Assembly: GCA_020091685.1 (NCBI GenBank)
Contig: CM034607.1
Location: 11,665,884 to 11,729,883 of the forward strand
Source of the DNA: Lutjanus erythropterus
Lineage: Eukaryota; Chordata; Actinopteri; Lutjaniformes; Lutjanidae
Reading direction: 5' to 3'
Length of the DNA: 64,000 nt
In this document: positions 31,861-44,222 of the stretch, piece by piece
Layout: every line of letters starts with the position of its first letter
Position numbering within the stretch: the first letter of the stretch is position 1
Program-made: the position numbers and the translations under genes
Notes under the pieces: model-generated
Seen by the model: only the letters and a program-made list of their open reading frames with translations
Database searches by the model: none
What the model was told of the DNA's origin: nothing

Positions 31861-34305
31861 GAGGTGCCCGGGGAGATGATTGCATCAACTAGATCAGGAG
31901 TACCTGGGCACAGTGCTCTGATGGATATAAAGATGCCAGCTCCAGCGTGAAACATCCTTTCCCCCACCAGCTCCTACATCCTGTTTGCTGAGCCTTTTTG
32001 TTTATTTTCCAGAACCTCACCTTGCAATTTTGTCCAATTACCACAACTTTTCCACAAAATTGACAGATAATTATAGCTCACTGCGAGTTCCACCAGTCAT
32101 ATAGTAGCTCCCTGCACAAATGTCATACATGTATGTTTCAATGAACTGACTCAATGTTTTATTTATTTATTTATTTATTTATTTTATTGCATCATGGTTG
32201 CTGAAAAGAACATAAGGTTTGTCTTTGTTATTGACATTTATTGATGCTCTGTGCACTTTTATATTACAGTCATTTGTGCTTGCTTTTTGTGGGTTTGAGC
32301 TCCAAAAAGAAAGAAGTAAATCATATATAATCTTATAATAATAATATTGAGCCTTTTTTGGTAAGGCTACATTTTACTTTTTTTGGGAAAGATTTTATTT
32401 TACCTTGACCATATTGCCTTTGTTTTTTTTATATATTTAAAAAGGATTTTTTTTTGTCCTTTTGCAAAATCCTGGAGGGACGGATTTTTACTTCACAACA
32501 CTTTACTCTACAGCATCCACACACCCACATGACCATTACTGACACCACTAGCTTACACACCTCATACTTGCAGTTATATTTCGCTTTATTTTTCTTTATC
32601 TTAATAAATAATTTGTATTCATTCGCACCTCATGTTTTTACCATTTTTTTCATAGCCTATGGTTATTGGGTTATGATGAAATGGGGGTTCGTCTGGGATC
32701 CACATACTTTCACTTTCATACTGCAGGCAAATCAGATTTGTTTCTCAAATTAGATTTTTAAGTCAGACTGTCTACACTGTTATTCGAAAGTGATCAGATC
32801 AAATTTGCGTGTCCAGACATCAACAATCTATCTGCATGGGTTTATGTGGTAACAAGATAGGTACTAGTAACTACATATGCTGGTGGCAGCTTTGCCAGTA
32901 CAGAAGCCTCACTCCAAAGTGCCAGCAGACAACTTACTTTAGCATCTGTCCATGGACCGTTGTCCCCCGTACTGCTCTGCTAGTAGTCATTCTGGACTTG
33001 ATTCTGTTGTGTGGAACCTTGTGAGTGACTCTAAAGACACTTTAAAATCCAATTTGAGCAGCCAGAGCAGCCATTCTGAAATGCATCTATAAAAATCAGA
33101 AAAAAAAATTGGCTCTGAATGTGGCTTGGATCTGATTTGCAAAAATCGCATTTTATGGTTTTGGTTGTTTTGTTTTTCTTTGTCTGAGGTTCAGACTTCA
33201 AAATCATTAATCTGGGTGAAATCTTGACATGCCAAAGAAAATGATTTGGGCTGGCAGTCTGAACAAGGCCTTCAAGTATTTGTGACACTTCGATAGAAAT
33301 CTCAACTGCACTCTGCATCTCCTCATCAGCTTCAACTAATTTTCAACTGACAGCTCAAATACTCAAACTCTCGTTTCAACTGTCACTCACATATGAATTG
33401 ACACTTACTTCGCTATTTACAGCACACTTAAACTTCATCTCTTACTCTTCAACTGACAGTTCCACTGACTTATGAACTGACTTACTTGTACACTGACCAA
33501 TTTGAGCAGTGAACAGCAAGTCCACTGCCTATAGGGTGTTGGGTGTGGCTCCTAAATAATTCTTGAGAGCAGCTTGGTGCACCCCTCTTGGGCAGTCAGA
33601 GTGTGACTATGTCCTTTATCTAGGGCTTAAGACAGGTAGGGAATTGAATTTTGAAACCTAGCATGAGTGAATATTAAAGAACACACTGCCACTAGGTTAC
33701 ATGTATCAGGGCAGATCTTAGTGCAAAAGTTTTTTCTTGCCTAAATTTATCTTCATAAACCACCCCCACCCCCCGATACAGTATTTTATCCTATTTACAT
33801 TGTTTGATCTTCAGTGTAAGGGTGTATATTTAAACTTCTGAAGACTTTTCCATTTCTAGTTTCTCTAACGTGTCCTTATTATAAGAAAACAAATGGGACC
33901 TCTATGTGGGCCCCATTTGTACCACTCACTCAGATAAAAGGATGCCTTCATGAGCACAGAAACATTTTGGAAAATAACACTTTTCAATGAACAAGCCACT
34001 TGATTTTAAGCCCTTGCATATTTTTTCTTTTATGCCAAAGAGCTTCGGCTGTTTCAGATTTCCTCTCACTGTTCCCATATGCGGCTAAATTAAATGTTTC
34101 CTCGGCTTACCTCAACCTACCTACATCTCTACTCTGATCTCTGAATATACACCGGCTTTGACACAGCATCCCAATTCACAGTGTGACAAATGGCAACACT
34201 GGTTTTTCCCACATCTCAATTTATCTGATGCAGCGGAGTTCAGCCAATCAGAACAGCAGACTTCCATCGAGGGAGGGGGGTTGAATGAATCAGAGCAAAG
34301 TGTAA
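31861..34305. other. non-coding; (TTTA)n at 32158-32186, otherwise nothing recognised
   Basis: A short pure TTTA tetranucleotide run (about seven units) is present. 33325-33500 has an imperfect recurrence of ttcaactgacag and acttactt. Reading frames of 60-99 codons have no recognisable domains. A tataaag-like motif at 31927-31933 has no associated gene. Confidence 0.4.
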
Positions 34306-34322
34306 GGGTCATGTCAAGGTCA
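34306..34322 (+). promoter_or_regulatory. perfect DR5 nuclear-receptor motif (retinoic-acid-response-element type)
   Basis: GGGTCA (34306-34311), a 5-nt spacer, then AGGTCA (34317-34322) fits the RGKTCA-N5-RGKTCA consensus bound by RAR/RXR dimers. The downstream half lies within TCAAGGTCA, the extended half-site bound by ERR/SF-1 type receptors. Five bases further, TGATGTCA (34327-34334) is a CRE/ATF-like site. The flanks are non-repetitive. By simple equal-base arithmetic about 0.12 DR5 matches are expected in a window of this size on both strands, so a chance hit is possible, especially given that other spacings would also have drawn attention. Confidence 0.4.
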
Positions 34323-34426
34323 CAGATGATGTCATGGTGGAACGAGTCTGTTCAAGTGAAGTCATCAAAGCCTCATTATTCCTTTCACTCAGGTCCGCTC
34401 GGGCAAATTAGCTGCGCCACTCAGGT

Positions 34427-34428
<2 letters not shown>

Positions 34429-34472
<44 letters not shown>
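34429..34472. repeat. (GT)22 microsatellite
   Basis: 44-bp pure GT array, about 100 bp downstream of the DR5 motif. Confidence 0.96.
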
Positions 34473-34474
<2 letters not shown>

Positions 34475-35214
34475 CACAGTCTAATTTTGTGCCAGTGCCC
34501 AGTGTGAGTGCAAACCGAGCTGGCTTTTGTGTGCTTGTGCATGCACAGAATCAGTGTGTATTCGTGTGCACAGGTGCTAATTGAGTTTAAAATTCAACCG
34601 TTCAAAGAAACACAGCACTCGTGGTCAGAGGCTTTTCATAGAAAAGGACACATCATCAAAAAGTGCACCATCAAACAGCCCCATTACAATGGCAAGTACG
34701 AAGGAGGAGGCAAAGAGAGACAGAGAAGAAGAGGGAGGACAGAAAGCATCAAAAAATAACAAAGAAATATATAATTTCGTCTTTCACCTGCTGAGATGTC
34801 CTCATTATTTACAACTGATGCATCTCTTTCATTTAAGTGATGATAGAGAGAGAAAAAGTGATGATAAACAAACAATAAATGAGTTTATTTTATCTTTAAA
34901 CCATCATCAACCTGTCGTCGTGCACACCGGCGCAACCACTGGGCGTAACATTCGTCACGGACTGGCTGCCTCCGCTGTAATTTGCATATTCCTGTTTGCA
35001 TAATGCGCATAGGTTTGTGTGCCTAATTACAGTATAACGAGCATCAAAATTGATTGGTTGCGTATCTCTTCTGTTTGGGGAGTCAGTCTTGATCTAAACA
35101 GTCATTTGTAGAGTGAGCGTGGGTGAATGCTACTGTTTATTTGCATGTTGATTAAAAGCAAGTAAACCTGTGACCTTTAAGAGAGGAAGGAAGGAAGGAA
35201 GGAGGAAAGTCAGT
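34473..35214. other. non-coding; enhancer-like stretch 34955-35060; short GGAA run
   Basis: 34955-35060 contains an inverted octamer ATTTGCAT (34980-34987), a second ttgcataatgcgcat and cctaattacag, all non-repetitive and enhancer-like. A decayed (GGAA)n lies at 35184-35202. The 140-codon plus-strand frame (34581-35003) has no recognisable domain. Confidence 0.35.
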
Positions 35215-36162
35215 GATTCTCACACAGAGGGAGATGTAGGCCTGTATGTGGTACTTGTCGATGGTCTCTACAGTAGATGCCAGTCAGCATGCCCCCACTT
35301 GGAGAAGCTGGAAGGAAGACCAGCACAGCTAAGCTAAGAAATTAGGTTTTTTTAAGATATTTTAGCCACTTTAAAAAAGATCCACCTAAATATACTATAT
35401 ACTATATAAATATACTAAAACTATAATAATATACTATTTGTCTTACCCATATATAAGCCAAATATCGCTGTCTCCAAACCTTGCAGTGCAGAGGAGTTTT
35501 TGATTTCCTGCTGCCTCAGTCTTTTGGTTTGTTTGCATCGTGTGACTTTGGTGAATCTGAACTAACCTTTTAAACACAAACTCACACAATAACACATTGA
35601 GGCAGCAGCAGACAAGGCAAAGGACAAGGCAAAACTACTAATTTCACTTGTGGAGTAATATGTGGCTTATATAGCAGTGGTGTCCCATAAGAAACAGCTA
35701 TCTGAAACTAAAGTAAAGTGATGAAATATTCTAAATACAGAGTACAATTAAAATGATAGTGATAGTGTTTTTTTAGGGGGGTCATTGTTTAAGCGACTAA
35801 AATACCTTTTATTTCTGATCCTGTCCACAGCAGTTCATTGCTTAGCTTCTGTGCTGGTCCTCCTCTTTGCTTCACCCACCTGGGGCCGTGCTGACCGGGA
35901 GCTACTGTAGGTAATACAGGACTAATATGAACTGCTTTGCCCAGTCAGAGCATGGATTCACTCAGAGATCAAGCTGCAGAGAGAAAGACTCGCCGTGGTC
36001 ATCTAAAGTGTGGCAGTCTTTAGCTCCACAAACTGGACGTGTCTTATCACAGCAGGACAACTGCTTTGCACGAGTGCTGGAGGCGAAGCACCGAGCAAAC
36101 CGTCCTCCTCCTGCAGCTGCAGCATCATCCTGTTCATATAATCCGAACTATCCCTTTAATGC
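35215..36162. mobile_element. foldback element of the TTAAAGGGATAGT family, copy 2
   Basis: Left-arm motifs gtagatgccagtcagcatg and gcccccacttgg (35273-35304) are inverted in the right arm (ccacctggggccgtgctgac, then ctactgtagg, 35876-35912). The block tgtccacagcagttcatt (35822 onward) is shared with copy 1, and the right end aactatccctttaa (36148-36161) matches copy 1. About 200 bp in the right arm (about 35925-36138) does not belong to the family and looks like an insertion. No coding content. Confidence 0.65.
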
Positions 36163-37163
36163 ATTGCTTTTGCAGACTGAAGATTCACTTTATCAGGGGA
36201 ACATGTAAAAATGGAGCTTTGCTAAAGGCCAGCACTGTCAGAGCTGCTCTTTGAGTCTGCACATATTTGCCACGCGCATACACCACCAACATAACCCACA
36301 TGGACAGACGCTACAGCAAACATGAAGGCATGTAAACAAAAACATCGAGTGAATCTTTCATACGCATCAGGCCGAGGCAGGCCTCGATTTGCCTCTGATA
36401 ATCAATCCGTTTGTTCATGCGTGTATAAAAATGCAACAGTCTGCCCTTACGTCTGTTTATACATGCTGTCTGATGTAAAACACAACTGCACCCATTTGGA
36501 AACTATGCTTGAATTTAAACATATTTTCTGATGTGTGTGTGTGCGTGTATTCAGCACATACCAATTAGCAGGTGAAAAAGCTGCAAAGACTAGATTTGTA
36601 GTGTGGATGTCAAACAGAGCTGCATGCACACCAGGCAGAGAAAGAAAGAGAAGGACAACTAGACACTAATTAGCAGATGGGAGCAAAGTGGCGCTAAGAG
36701 TTTTGACAATGAGGAATGTCGTAATTCCGAATCTTCCTTTTCGTCCTCCTCTTTCATCCTGCCCCCCTCATTAATTGGCTGTCACGCTTGTGAGCGTCTT
36801 GATGTATGTCTGGTATGTGTGTGCGTGTGGTGATTGTCAACATCAGATCTCTGCGGGCTGCGGTTGCCCCCAGCGATGAGCGGCCACATTATTAGAGAAA
36901 GGTGATTATCTTATTCCGTGTGACGGTGCTGACTACAAAAACGCTCGCAGCCTCTGGTTTTTCCTCTTTCTTTACCAGCTTCATTCCCTCTGCTTCCATC
37001 ACTCTGTCAGTTTGTGAACTCTTTCTCCTCCCCAGCATTCTAAATTTGCTGCCCCTCACGTTGTACCCACGCTTCGACACACACAACAGGGGTTGGGGAG
37101 TCAGGGCAGTGAGTGGAAAAGTATGAAAAATGCCACCCAAGTGATAATGAAGGAAAGAAATGT

Positions 37164-37165
<2 letters not shown>
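36163..37165. other. non-coding; enhancer-like stretch 36660-36930
   Basis: 36660-36930 includes actaattagcagatgg, cattaattggctgtcacg and gattatcttattccgtgtg, non-repetitive with retained CpGs, and is plausible regulatory DNA. Antisense frames at 36892-37140 overlap and lack domains. Confidence 0.3.

Positions 37166-37195
<30 letters not shown>
37166..37195. repeat. (GT)15 microsatellite
   Basis: 30-bp pure GT array. Confidence 0.95.
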
Positions 37196-37196
<1 letters not shown>

Positions 37197-38971
37197 GGTG
37201 AGTGAGAGAAAGAGAGTTAAGTACCCTTATACTGTAAAAATGAACTATTTGTTATAACTGATTTTTTAATGGAGTGAATTTGAGGTGAAAAAACTATTTT
37301 TTGTAGTCAAATAAACTTATATAAAGATCTATTTATATCCTCCCGCCCCCACCCCCCCCAAAAAGAAAAACTGTATCTCAAAAAAGTTGCACATTGAGCT
37401 ATAAATCTAATTTGTCATTATTTGGGTGCTTGAAAATGAAATGGTTGCAACTGAAAAATATAAAACATTTAACCATTTTTCACTTTCACTTCAACAAATT
37501 TATTCAGCAGTATTTGAAATATCTTAAAATTAAAGTTTTGGGGCAGCTTTTCTAAAATGCAAAGATTCAAGTTTACAGAAAGAAGACAAGTAAATTATCT
37601 AAACAAAACATTAGTAGGTAAAACTTTCTACCCGTAAGACTAAAACACAAAAATCTGTTTAAGTAAGCTGCCTAAAAATTTGGAGTCTTGTCAACTTTTT
37701 TGTTTTTACAGTCCACTGATAAACATTTATTTACATTAATTATAATTACTAATTTGGAAGTGTGAGGGGGTAGGTGCTGAAGTCATTACTAACTTTCATA
37801 ATGGTGTATTATTGAGAATTCAATGCTTTCATCAGACTATAAATAAGAAGGTTCTCAGAAGAGTTTTACCTCTTAAACAAAATGTTTATTTAGAAACCTA
37901 ATTTACTGTGTTGATTGAATACTGTATGATATTTTTTTTTTTACAGTATATGTGTGTATATGTCCACATATGTCTGCTTGTGGAATTGCAAAAGTTTAGA
38001 CACAAAAAGAGAAACAGAAAAGTCACAGAGACTTCATGCAGAGTCACAGAGAAAACAACAGAAATATAAAAGCAAAGTAAAAAGGGGGATAACTCATTTT
38101 CTCTCCTGCCGAGATCCATCTACGGTCTGTGCTGTGCCATCTTTACTGCTTGGCTTGTAGCCCTAAAGCAATACAGGGATTAGCGTAAAATTTGTTCTGT
38201 GAAGCTCCTGCTGTACTGTGTGACTGTGATCTGAAAGAATCTTTCTCAGTGCATTAAGACCTGAGGGAGAGCTCTGTGCAAGGAAAAACAAAGAGATGAG
38301 GGTGTTCGCTAAAAAACAGTTGCTACAGGATTCGGCCTATTAAGTCATGGTGTACGATCTCTTTCAGTCTTTGCAGAATGTCAAAAGATTGGTGGATAAA
38401 AAAGGGTTGCTGTTACCTGGTAAGGTTACCTGGCACCTTGGGAAAGCAACACACCTTGCATTAGCCACTACACTATGTTTGAGAGGGAGGATTTTTTTTT
38501 GTTTAATCATTTGCTGAGTTATGCAGAGAATGACTGAGGGCATATTTTCTGTCCAATGCTGCCTCGTGCTACAGTAGGCCTGGCTTCAACCATGTTAGTT
38601 AGTAGCATGGAAGATTAACTTCCTCTAAATGTGTTTATGAAAGAATTTTCTACCCATTTCATTTGTTTGTTGTTTTCTGTTCTTCCTAACATTGATTACA
38701 TGATGCTTCAGGAGTGAAAGATAATGTGAAAAGATGATATTAAGGACAAAAACACAACACATCTCAAACAAATGCACTTTTTTTCTCTCTTTCTCTCTTG
38801 GCTGGTTATTTGGTCATAATTTTGTTGTTCATCTTTACTTTTAAGCAACAAGACTGGATTTGGTATACATAACCGTATTAAATTTGGCTGTCGTAGCTTA
38901 GCCAATCAATGTAACCATAAATCAACCATGGATTTTTGACACTTCAAAGCGAGAGCAAGTAGGCAATTACC
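37196..38971. other. non-coding, nothing recognised
   Basis: AT-rich with C-rich (37339-37361) and T-rich runs. Short antisense frames (37898-38160) lack domains. Confidence 0.4.
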
Positions 38972-39040
38972 TTAGCTTATCTTATCTTAACTTAGCATAA
39001 TGACTGGAAACAGGGGAAACTGGCTAGCCTGACTCTACAG
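38972..39040 (+). mobile_element. short teleost repeat ('gactggaaacaggggaaac')
   Basis: Repeated agctta/tcttatctta units lead into cttagcataatgactgg, aaacaggggaaac and tggctagcctgac, a recognisable, extremely common teleost short interspersed sequence. Confidence 0.6.
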
Positions 39041-40020
39041 TCATTTGGTTAAGCTAGTGCTAACATCAGTATGCTGACATCACCATACTAACAATAACAA
39101 GACAAACAAGCTGTTGTTTGGAAATTATAATGTTAACCATTTTTTGTTTAGCATGTTAACAGGCTATGCTAAGACACGCACAGAAATGCAAAAACAACAT
39201 GTCACAGGTTTATGATAATGATATTAAAAAACACAATCTATTCATTTGTATCGTTTGTGTTTTTCGAATGTTAAACAATTAAACTAATTCACTTACTAAT
39301 TTAACTGTTTTAATTATAATACAATATTATTAAAATTGCAAACAAGAACTGAGTAGTCTAGAAGAAAATTGTGTAATTTACATGTTTTTACTCTTTTACA
39401 GTGGCAGTGAATGACCCTTTTTGTCAGTTTTTGTGCAGTGAGTCTGAGTAGTTAAACCTTGGAAATGGTAAAACCTGCAGTGAGACTCTATCATTGAATT
39501 CCCAAGGTTAACAAGAAGCTAGTTCACATGTAACATGTAAGAATGAAAAAGCACCTGCTCCCTGTTCTTTGATGTTTCTGCCTCTTCACCCCTGTTCTCA
39601 TCGTCACCTGCAGACTTCTTGAATAAATCTGTTGTCTTGACACACTGTGCAGCTTCAGGCACCGTCTCTCCACGCTGGTTTTCTCTTTCTATCCATGTTT
39701 TTGGCAGCAAGAGCTAGATACTTTCGGTTTTAGTTGTGATGGCACGTGCTACCTTCTATTACGGATTGCACTGTGTCACTGCAGCTTCTGCTGGCCCCAA
39801 AGTACAGGAGTTTTGGGACGATTTTGAAATCTGGGCCAGACCTCAAATCGGCACCAATGTTCGGGCCAGATTATCTGGTAATGAGGGGTTTAAAGACAGA
39901 CCCTCAGTAAACTGACCCACCAGGAAAATTTCTGAACTTCCTGATGGCCAGTTTGCATCTGTCTAGAACATAATTCTTCAAGACTCACTATGAAATCTCA
40001 AGAAACAACAAGATACAGTT
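39041..40020. other. non-coding, nothing recognised
   Basis: AT-rich. Scattered gctaacat motifs could be decayed repeat. A 63-codon minus frame (39519-39710) is not recognised. Confidence 0.35.
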
Positions 40021-41160
40021 GAGCTGCAACAATTAGTCGCTCAAAATAAAATTAGTTGTCACCTATTTTAACGACTGATTAATCATTTCTGTCTTTTTTT
40101 AAGCAAACACTGTCATTTGCCATTTGCCAGTTCCAGCTTCTTAAATGTAAGGATTTACTGTTTTTCTTTGATGTTAAATGAAAAGTCATCAGGTCAAAAT
40201 TCACTAAAAGTGATAACTGAAGTTCCTATGGTGCACTGAACACTGCTGTTTATATGTATCTATTAATTTTTTTTATAATAATCATAATTATTATTATGAT
40301 TATTATTATCACTAGTTTATTTCTTTAATAAAATATTGTCCTCTGACGAGAAAAATCCTCACCTCATTTCAGGTCAGTCTATATAATGACTAAGATATTC
40401 ATGTTTTTGTATTAAGGCAACAGGGATAATTTATTAGAATACCAACACCAACACCAACATACACCAAGGAGATGAAGAGTGACAGCGTCTGGACACTTCA
40501 TCTTTACAATAATGCAGCACAATGACAGATGCTTCATGGAGGAGACGAGTGTCTCTTTGTTACTGAGACAAATATTTTGTCTGTAGTTTATGAACCACAG
40601 AACTGTGCAGTGACATCAGGATTCGTGATCAAAATTTTTTTTACATCATGTCGACCCACATGCTCCCCCTCCCTCTTACCCTACCTTGCTCCTGTCTACT
40701 GTCTGTCTCTCCTCCCTTGCATTTATGATTAATCGTCATGGAGTAATTAAGTATTTAAAAGTACACAAATCTGACAAATGCACAGACCTGTACAGTAATA
40801 TTATGATTCATGATCATGAAAAGTTTTTATGTCATGTCATCTGTCCATATTCACAGTTTTCTCCCTCTCCCTCTCTCTCTGCTTCAGGTCCACTTTTTTT
40901 TTCTTTCACCTGGTTTTAGGAGGAGCTGCAGCTCCACCAGCACTCGCTCCTCGTCAAACATTTTTAGTGTGTTTTGGCCTTTTGGGTTTTGAACTGTTGA
41001 TTGGACAAAAAAAAAAACAATCTGAAGGTGCTGCTTTGGACTCTGGGAAATTGTGATGCTCATTTTCCACAATGTTTTGACATTTTGTAGACTATACAAT
41101 TGCTTGATTAACTGTAAATAATTCAATCAATAATGAAAATAATCATTAGCCTCCACCCTG
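40021..41160. mobile_element. hAT-like short repeat, copy 2, with internal extra sequence
   Basis: The left part gagctgcaacaattagtcgc (40021-40040) and the right part aatgaaaataatcatt (41132 onward) are the two ends of the family at 22845-23122. The shared right interior gacattttgtagac at 41080-41095 and ttgtgatgctcatt support this. About 700 bp between them (40250-40960) is foreign to the family, so this is either one element with a nested insertion or two adjacent partial copies. Confidence 0.5.
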
Positions 41161-42546
41161 AAATACAGTATATTAATTAGCAAGTATGTAGAGGTTTTGG
41201 TAGTCATTGTTTTCTTCTCATCTCAGAACAGAGCCAAGTTAACTGTTAAAGTCTTTATGTTAATAATCACCTCCTGTAGCTAAATAATTAACACACAAAT
41301 ATGAGCGGCAAGAAAACATTTCCTAAATGCTAACTGGTTACTTTAAGTTCTAATAACTAAAGTAAATGAACAATATATTGCCCAGCTAAGATCTAAATCA
41401 TGTTCTGCATGATCAGAGAGTAGATGGTTGGAGTGTTTATGCATCAAGTGAATGAATTAGTTGCTCACTGCCATGTGGAAATTCAGTATGTCACCAACTT
41501 TCCAGTTGTAGGTAAAAGAGTCAAAACTAGATTTATATGTTCTGAAAGCTGAGTAGTTAGTAAACAGTATGGTAAACCAGTCTATTCATACTGAGATTTA
41601 TAGCATGTGAAGACAGCCAGGAGCAGCTTGCCTCTCGGACCATGAACAGGTTATGGAATCACGAGGCAGTCTGATGTGCAGCGGAGCTAGCAGGGTGCTG
41701 AAGATTTGAACAACTGTTTTGGCACTCTCCGTCTCTTCCTGCGATGCTGTTTCTCATTATCTTCCTGTGTTAATCCTGAGATCTGCTCATTAAACAGAAC
41801 AAGAACATCCACACACTGTCAGCAACTCCACAGGAACAAAGTGCCAACACGCGGGGAAGTGTTCACGCACAAAGAGACACACACCACATCTCTCTCCCCT
41901 CTCCATGTGTGTCACTCACATCACGGAGCCATCTCTGCTCCCATCACACGCTGAAACGCTCTAGATTTCCTATATGATGACATGTGGCATTTCACGTAAT
42001 CAATTTTTCATGTACAGCCTCTATACTGAAGGCCTGGATTTTCACAGATATTCTGACAAGCCTCACTCATGAGAATCTGTTTTCGTGTGGGTTGGAATGT
42101 GAATTATTCTCCAACCCAAAACACATAAACAAATACAATATGTATGTTTGGCCAAAGAAAGCTGTCCATGCCAGCTGTGTGCATCTGCTTATTTTAAATT
42201 CATGCATTTCCCACTCGCTGGCAAAGCCTCCTCAGAACAGTTCACTACAAAACTGACAGTGTATACTGTAAAACCATTTCACACGAGATGCAGCCTTGCA
42301 TAACATCACTGCGGTTTTGCTTTGCTGCCCTTCCCCACATATTCCCTGAGTCCACTCAGAGCACTCAGTGACATCCATATTGCATGAGAATAGTCACACA
42401 AACATGCATACAGTCTCCCACAAATACATACATATACATAGAATGCATTACTTGTGAACCCTGGGGGAAGGGGGTGAGAGGGTATTCGAAAAACTTCTGC
42501 AAAAGTTCCCTCGTGGTTAGCCCCATGGTAGATAAAACTTAATGAA
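41161..42546. other. non-coding, nothing recognised
   Basis: Reading frames of 82-103 codons lack recognisable domains. Confidence 0.4.
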
Positions 42547-42775
42547 ATGTCCTCTGGGGTGCCCTTCCAGCAGGCAAAATGTGAAAAAATGTCCTCTGGG
42601 GGGGCTCCACCAGTCAAAATATTTAAAAAAAAAGTGCCCGTTAGGATGCCCTTCCAGTGGACAAAACATGACAGAGTGCCATCTAGAGGGTCCTTTCAAT
42701 GGACAACCTGTGAAAAAATGCCCTCTAGATGCTCCTCCAGTGGACAAAATGTTAAAAAGTGCCCTAAAGAGAAAA
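42547..42775 (+). repeat. minisatellite, about 5.3 copies of a ~42-bp unit
   Basis: Units carry the core tgycctct..gg, then cttccagtggacaaaatgt, then an A-run. TGY codons start at 42548, 42590, 42635, 42677 and 42719 (spacings 42, 45, 42, 42), then 42760 (41). The first five spacings are multiples of three, so a plus-strand frame (42542-42802) reads a degenerate 14-15 residue repeat around K-C-P-L-G/E/D. Two other frames, including one on the minus strand, are also open, so the lack of stops may be compositional. I recognise this unit type as a non-coding repeat in fish and do not call a gene. Confidence 0.85.
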
Positions 42776-43071
42776 TATCATGCAGTGATATGTAGAGAAT
42801 GAATTAGCCTCTCTGTGCTACTAAACGATTAAATAGTTAATCATTTCCTGTGTGTTTTTATTACAGTGATGTAGTAGGCTACTTGTTGTATTTTAAGTCA
42901 CATAATATAAGAATTAACATAATTTAATTTAAACCAGGGATTGGAACTGTTTCAACATAAATGCATCGTGTGTTGGTGCACCACTGCATGTAGCCTGTGC
43001 CCTTTTTTATTTTTTTCACTCCTGACCCCCAGAAAGCAAGAGTCCGCCACTGAAATGCATATAAAGAATGT

Positions 43072-43105
<34 letters not shown>

Positions 43106-43795
43106 CCCTCATTATAAAGTATGAGTTCATGAGTTCAGGTCTTAAGAGCCTGAAGCCCAGATAGCACCACTTCTTCTCCTTCTTGTACTTTTATTAATTC
43201 ATTGAATGGGACGTGTGCACCGCAAGCCTCACAAACCATAATTTATCATGCACGGCGCTAACAGCTAGAGCGTATCTCAAATAGAGTATAGTTACATTTT
43301 CCCTGCTGTCCTTTACATGACAACAAAGCCAGCAGCTCAGTTATTTTTGATCTGATGAAGAGCGCGAGAGAGGAACGCAGCAGAAAGACTGAGTCGGGGA
43401 GAGAAATTGCCTAAACTCAGCGTGCTTCTGATGTTCATCAGCTAGCAGAAAAGATGGAGGTTAAATGAAGGAGGAGAGAATTATTGCCAGCTGGAGGAGA
43501 GGAAAGACCGAGTGGTTAACAGGAGGATTAAAAAAAACAGCATGTGGCATATTACACAATTTCTCCAAGTACATATTTAAATAGGAAACTTCTCCACTTT
43601 CCTGTCTTTGGCACTTCTGGGTTAACCTTCTCTCTCCTTCTGCTTCTTTTTGCTGATTTTCTCTCCTCTCCTGCCCTGAGGTTATGGGCAGAGTGCCAGC
43701 ACGGAGAGTGTGTGTTTGTGGGTCCCACTAGAGAGTGTGTAAACTCAACCTCTAACCCACCCTCGAGATCTAGACCATCAAATATGCATATGGCT
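42776..43795. other. non-coding; (CA)15 at 43075-43104
   Basis: 30-bp pure CA array at 43075-43104. A 100-codon frame at 43544-43846 lacks domains. Nothing else recognised. Confidence 0.4.
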
Positions 43796-44222
43796 ACACT
43801 CCTAGAAATGAAGGTGCTAACTGGAACTACTAGCTTGTCCCCATAGGAGAACCCTTTTTGGTTCCTGGTAGAAACTTTTATATGGACTCCACCTGAAACC
43901 CTTTCAGAGAGTTCTACCTAGAACCCACCAATAGAGGGTCAGACCTAGCACTTCTTGCACCCACCCAGAGCGTTCAACTGAAAACCTTTTAATCTACCAA
44001 AGGTGTTATCTAGAACCCACCTAGGAGGATTGACTGAAAACCCTTTTATATTATGGTTCTTCAAGGACTTTGACAATCCTTGAAGAACTTTCTATCATAA
44101 AGGGTTCTTTCGATGAATCTTTTTTGGATGAAATCTTTAGTCTTTCAGAGAACCCTTGATGAATGCTTTCTTCAAACAGAGAGATGGTTCTGGGTAGAAC
44201 CGTAGCCTTTTTTGGAACCATT
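43796..44222. mobile_element. GGGTTCT/AGAACCC-rich foldback element, copy 3 (truncated)
   Basis: Starts with the terminal motif acactcctagaaatgaagg, the inverted form of the right end of copy 1, and continues with agaaccc, ggttcct, cttttat and gggttct motifs. The right terminus is missing; the copy fades out after ttttttggaacca. Confidence 0.7.

Noticed and set aside
31927-31933. TATA-like motif (tataaag)
   Set aside because: No downstream start site, gene or repeat promoter structure; one of many such words in AT-rich DNA.
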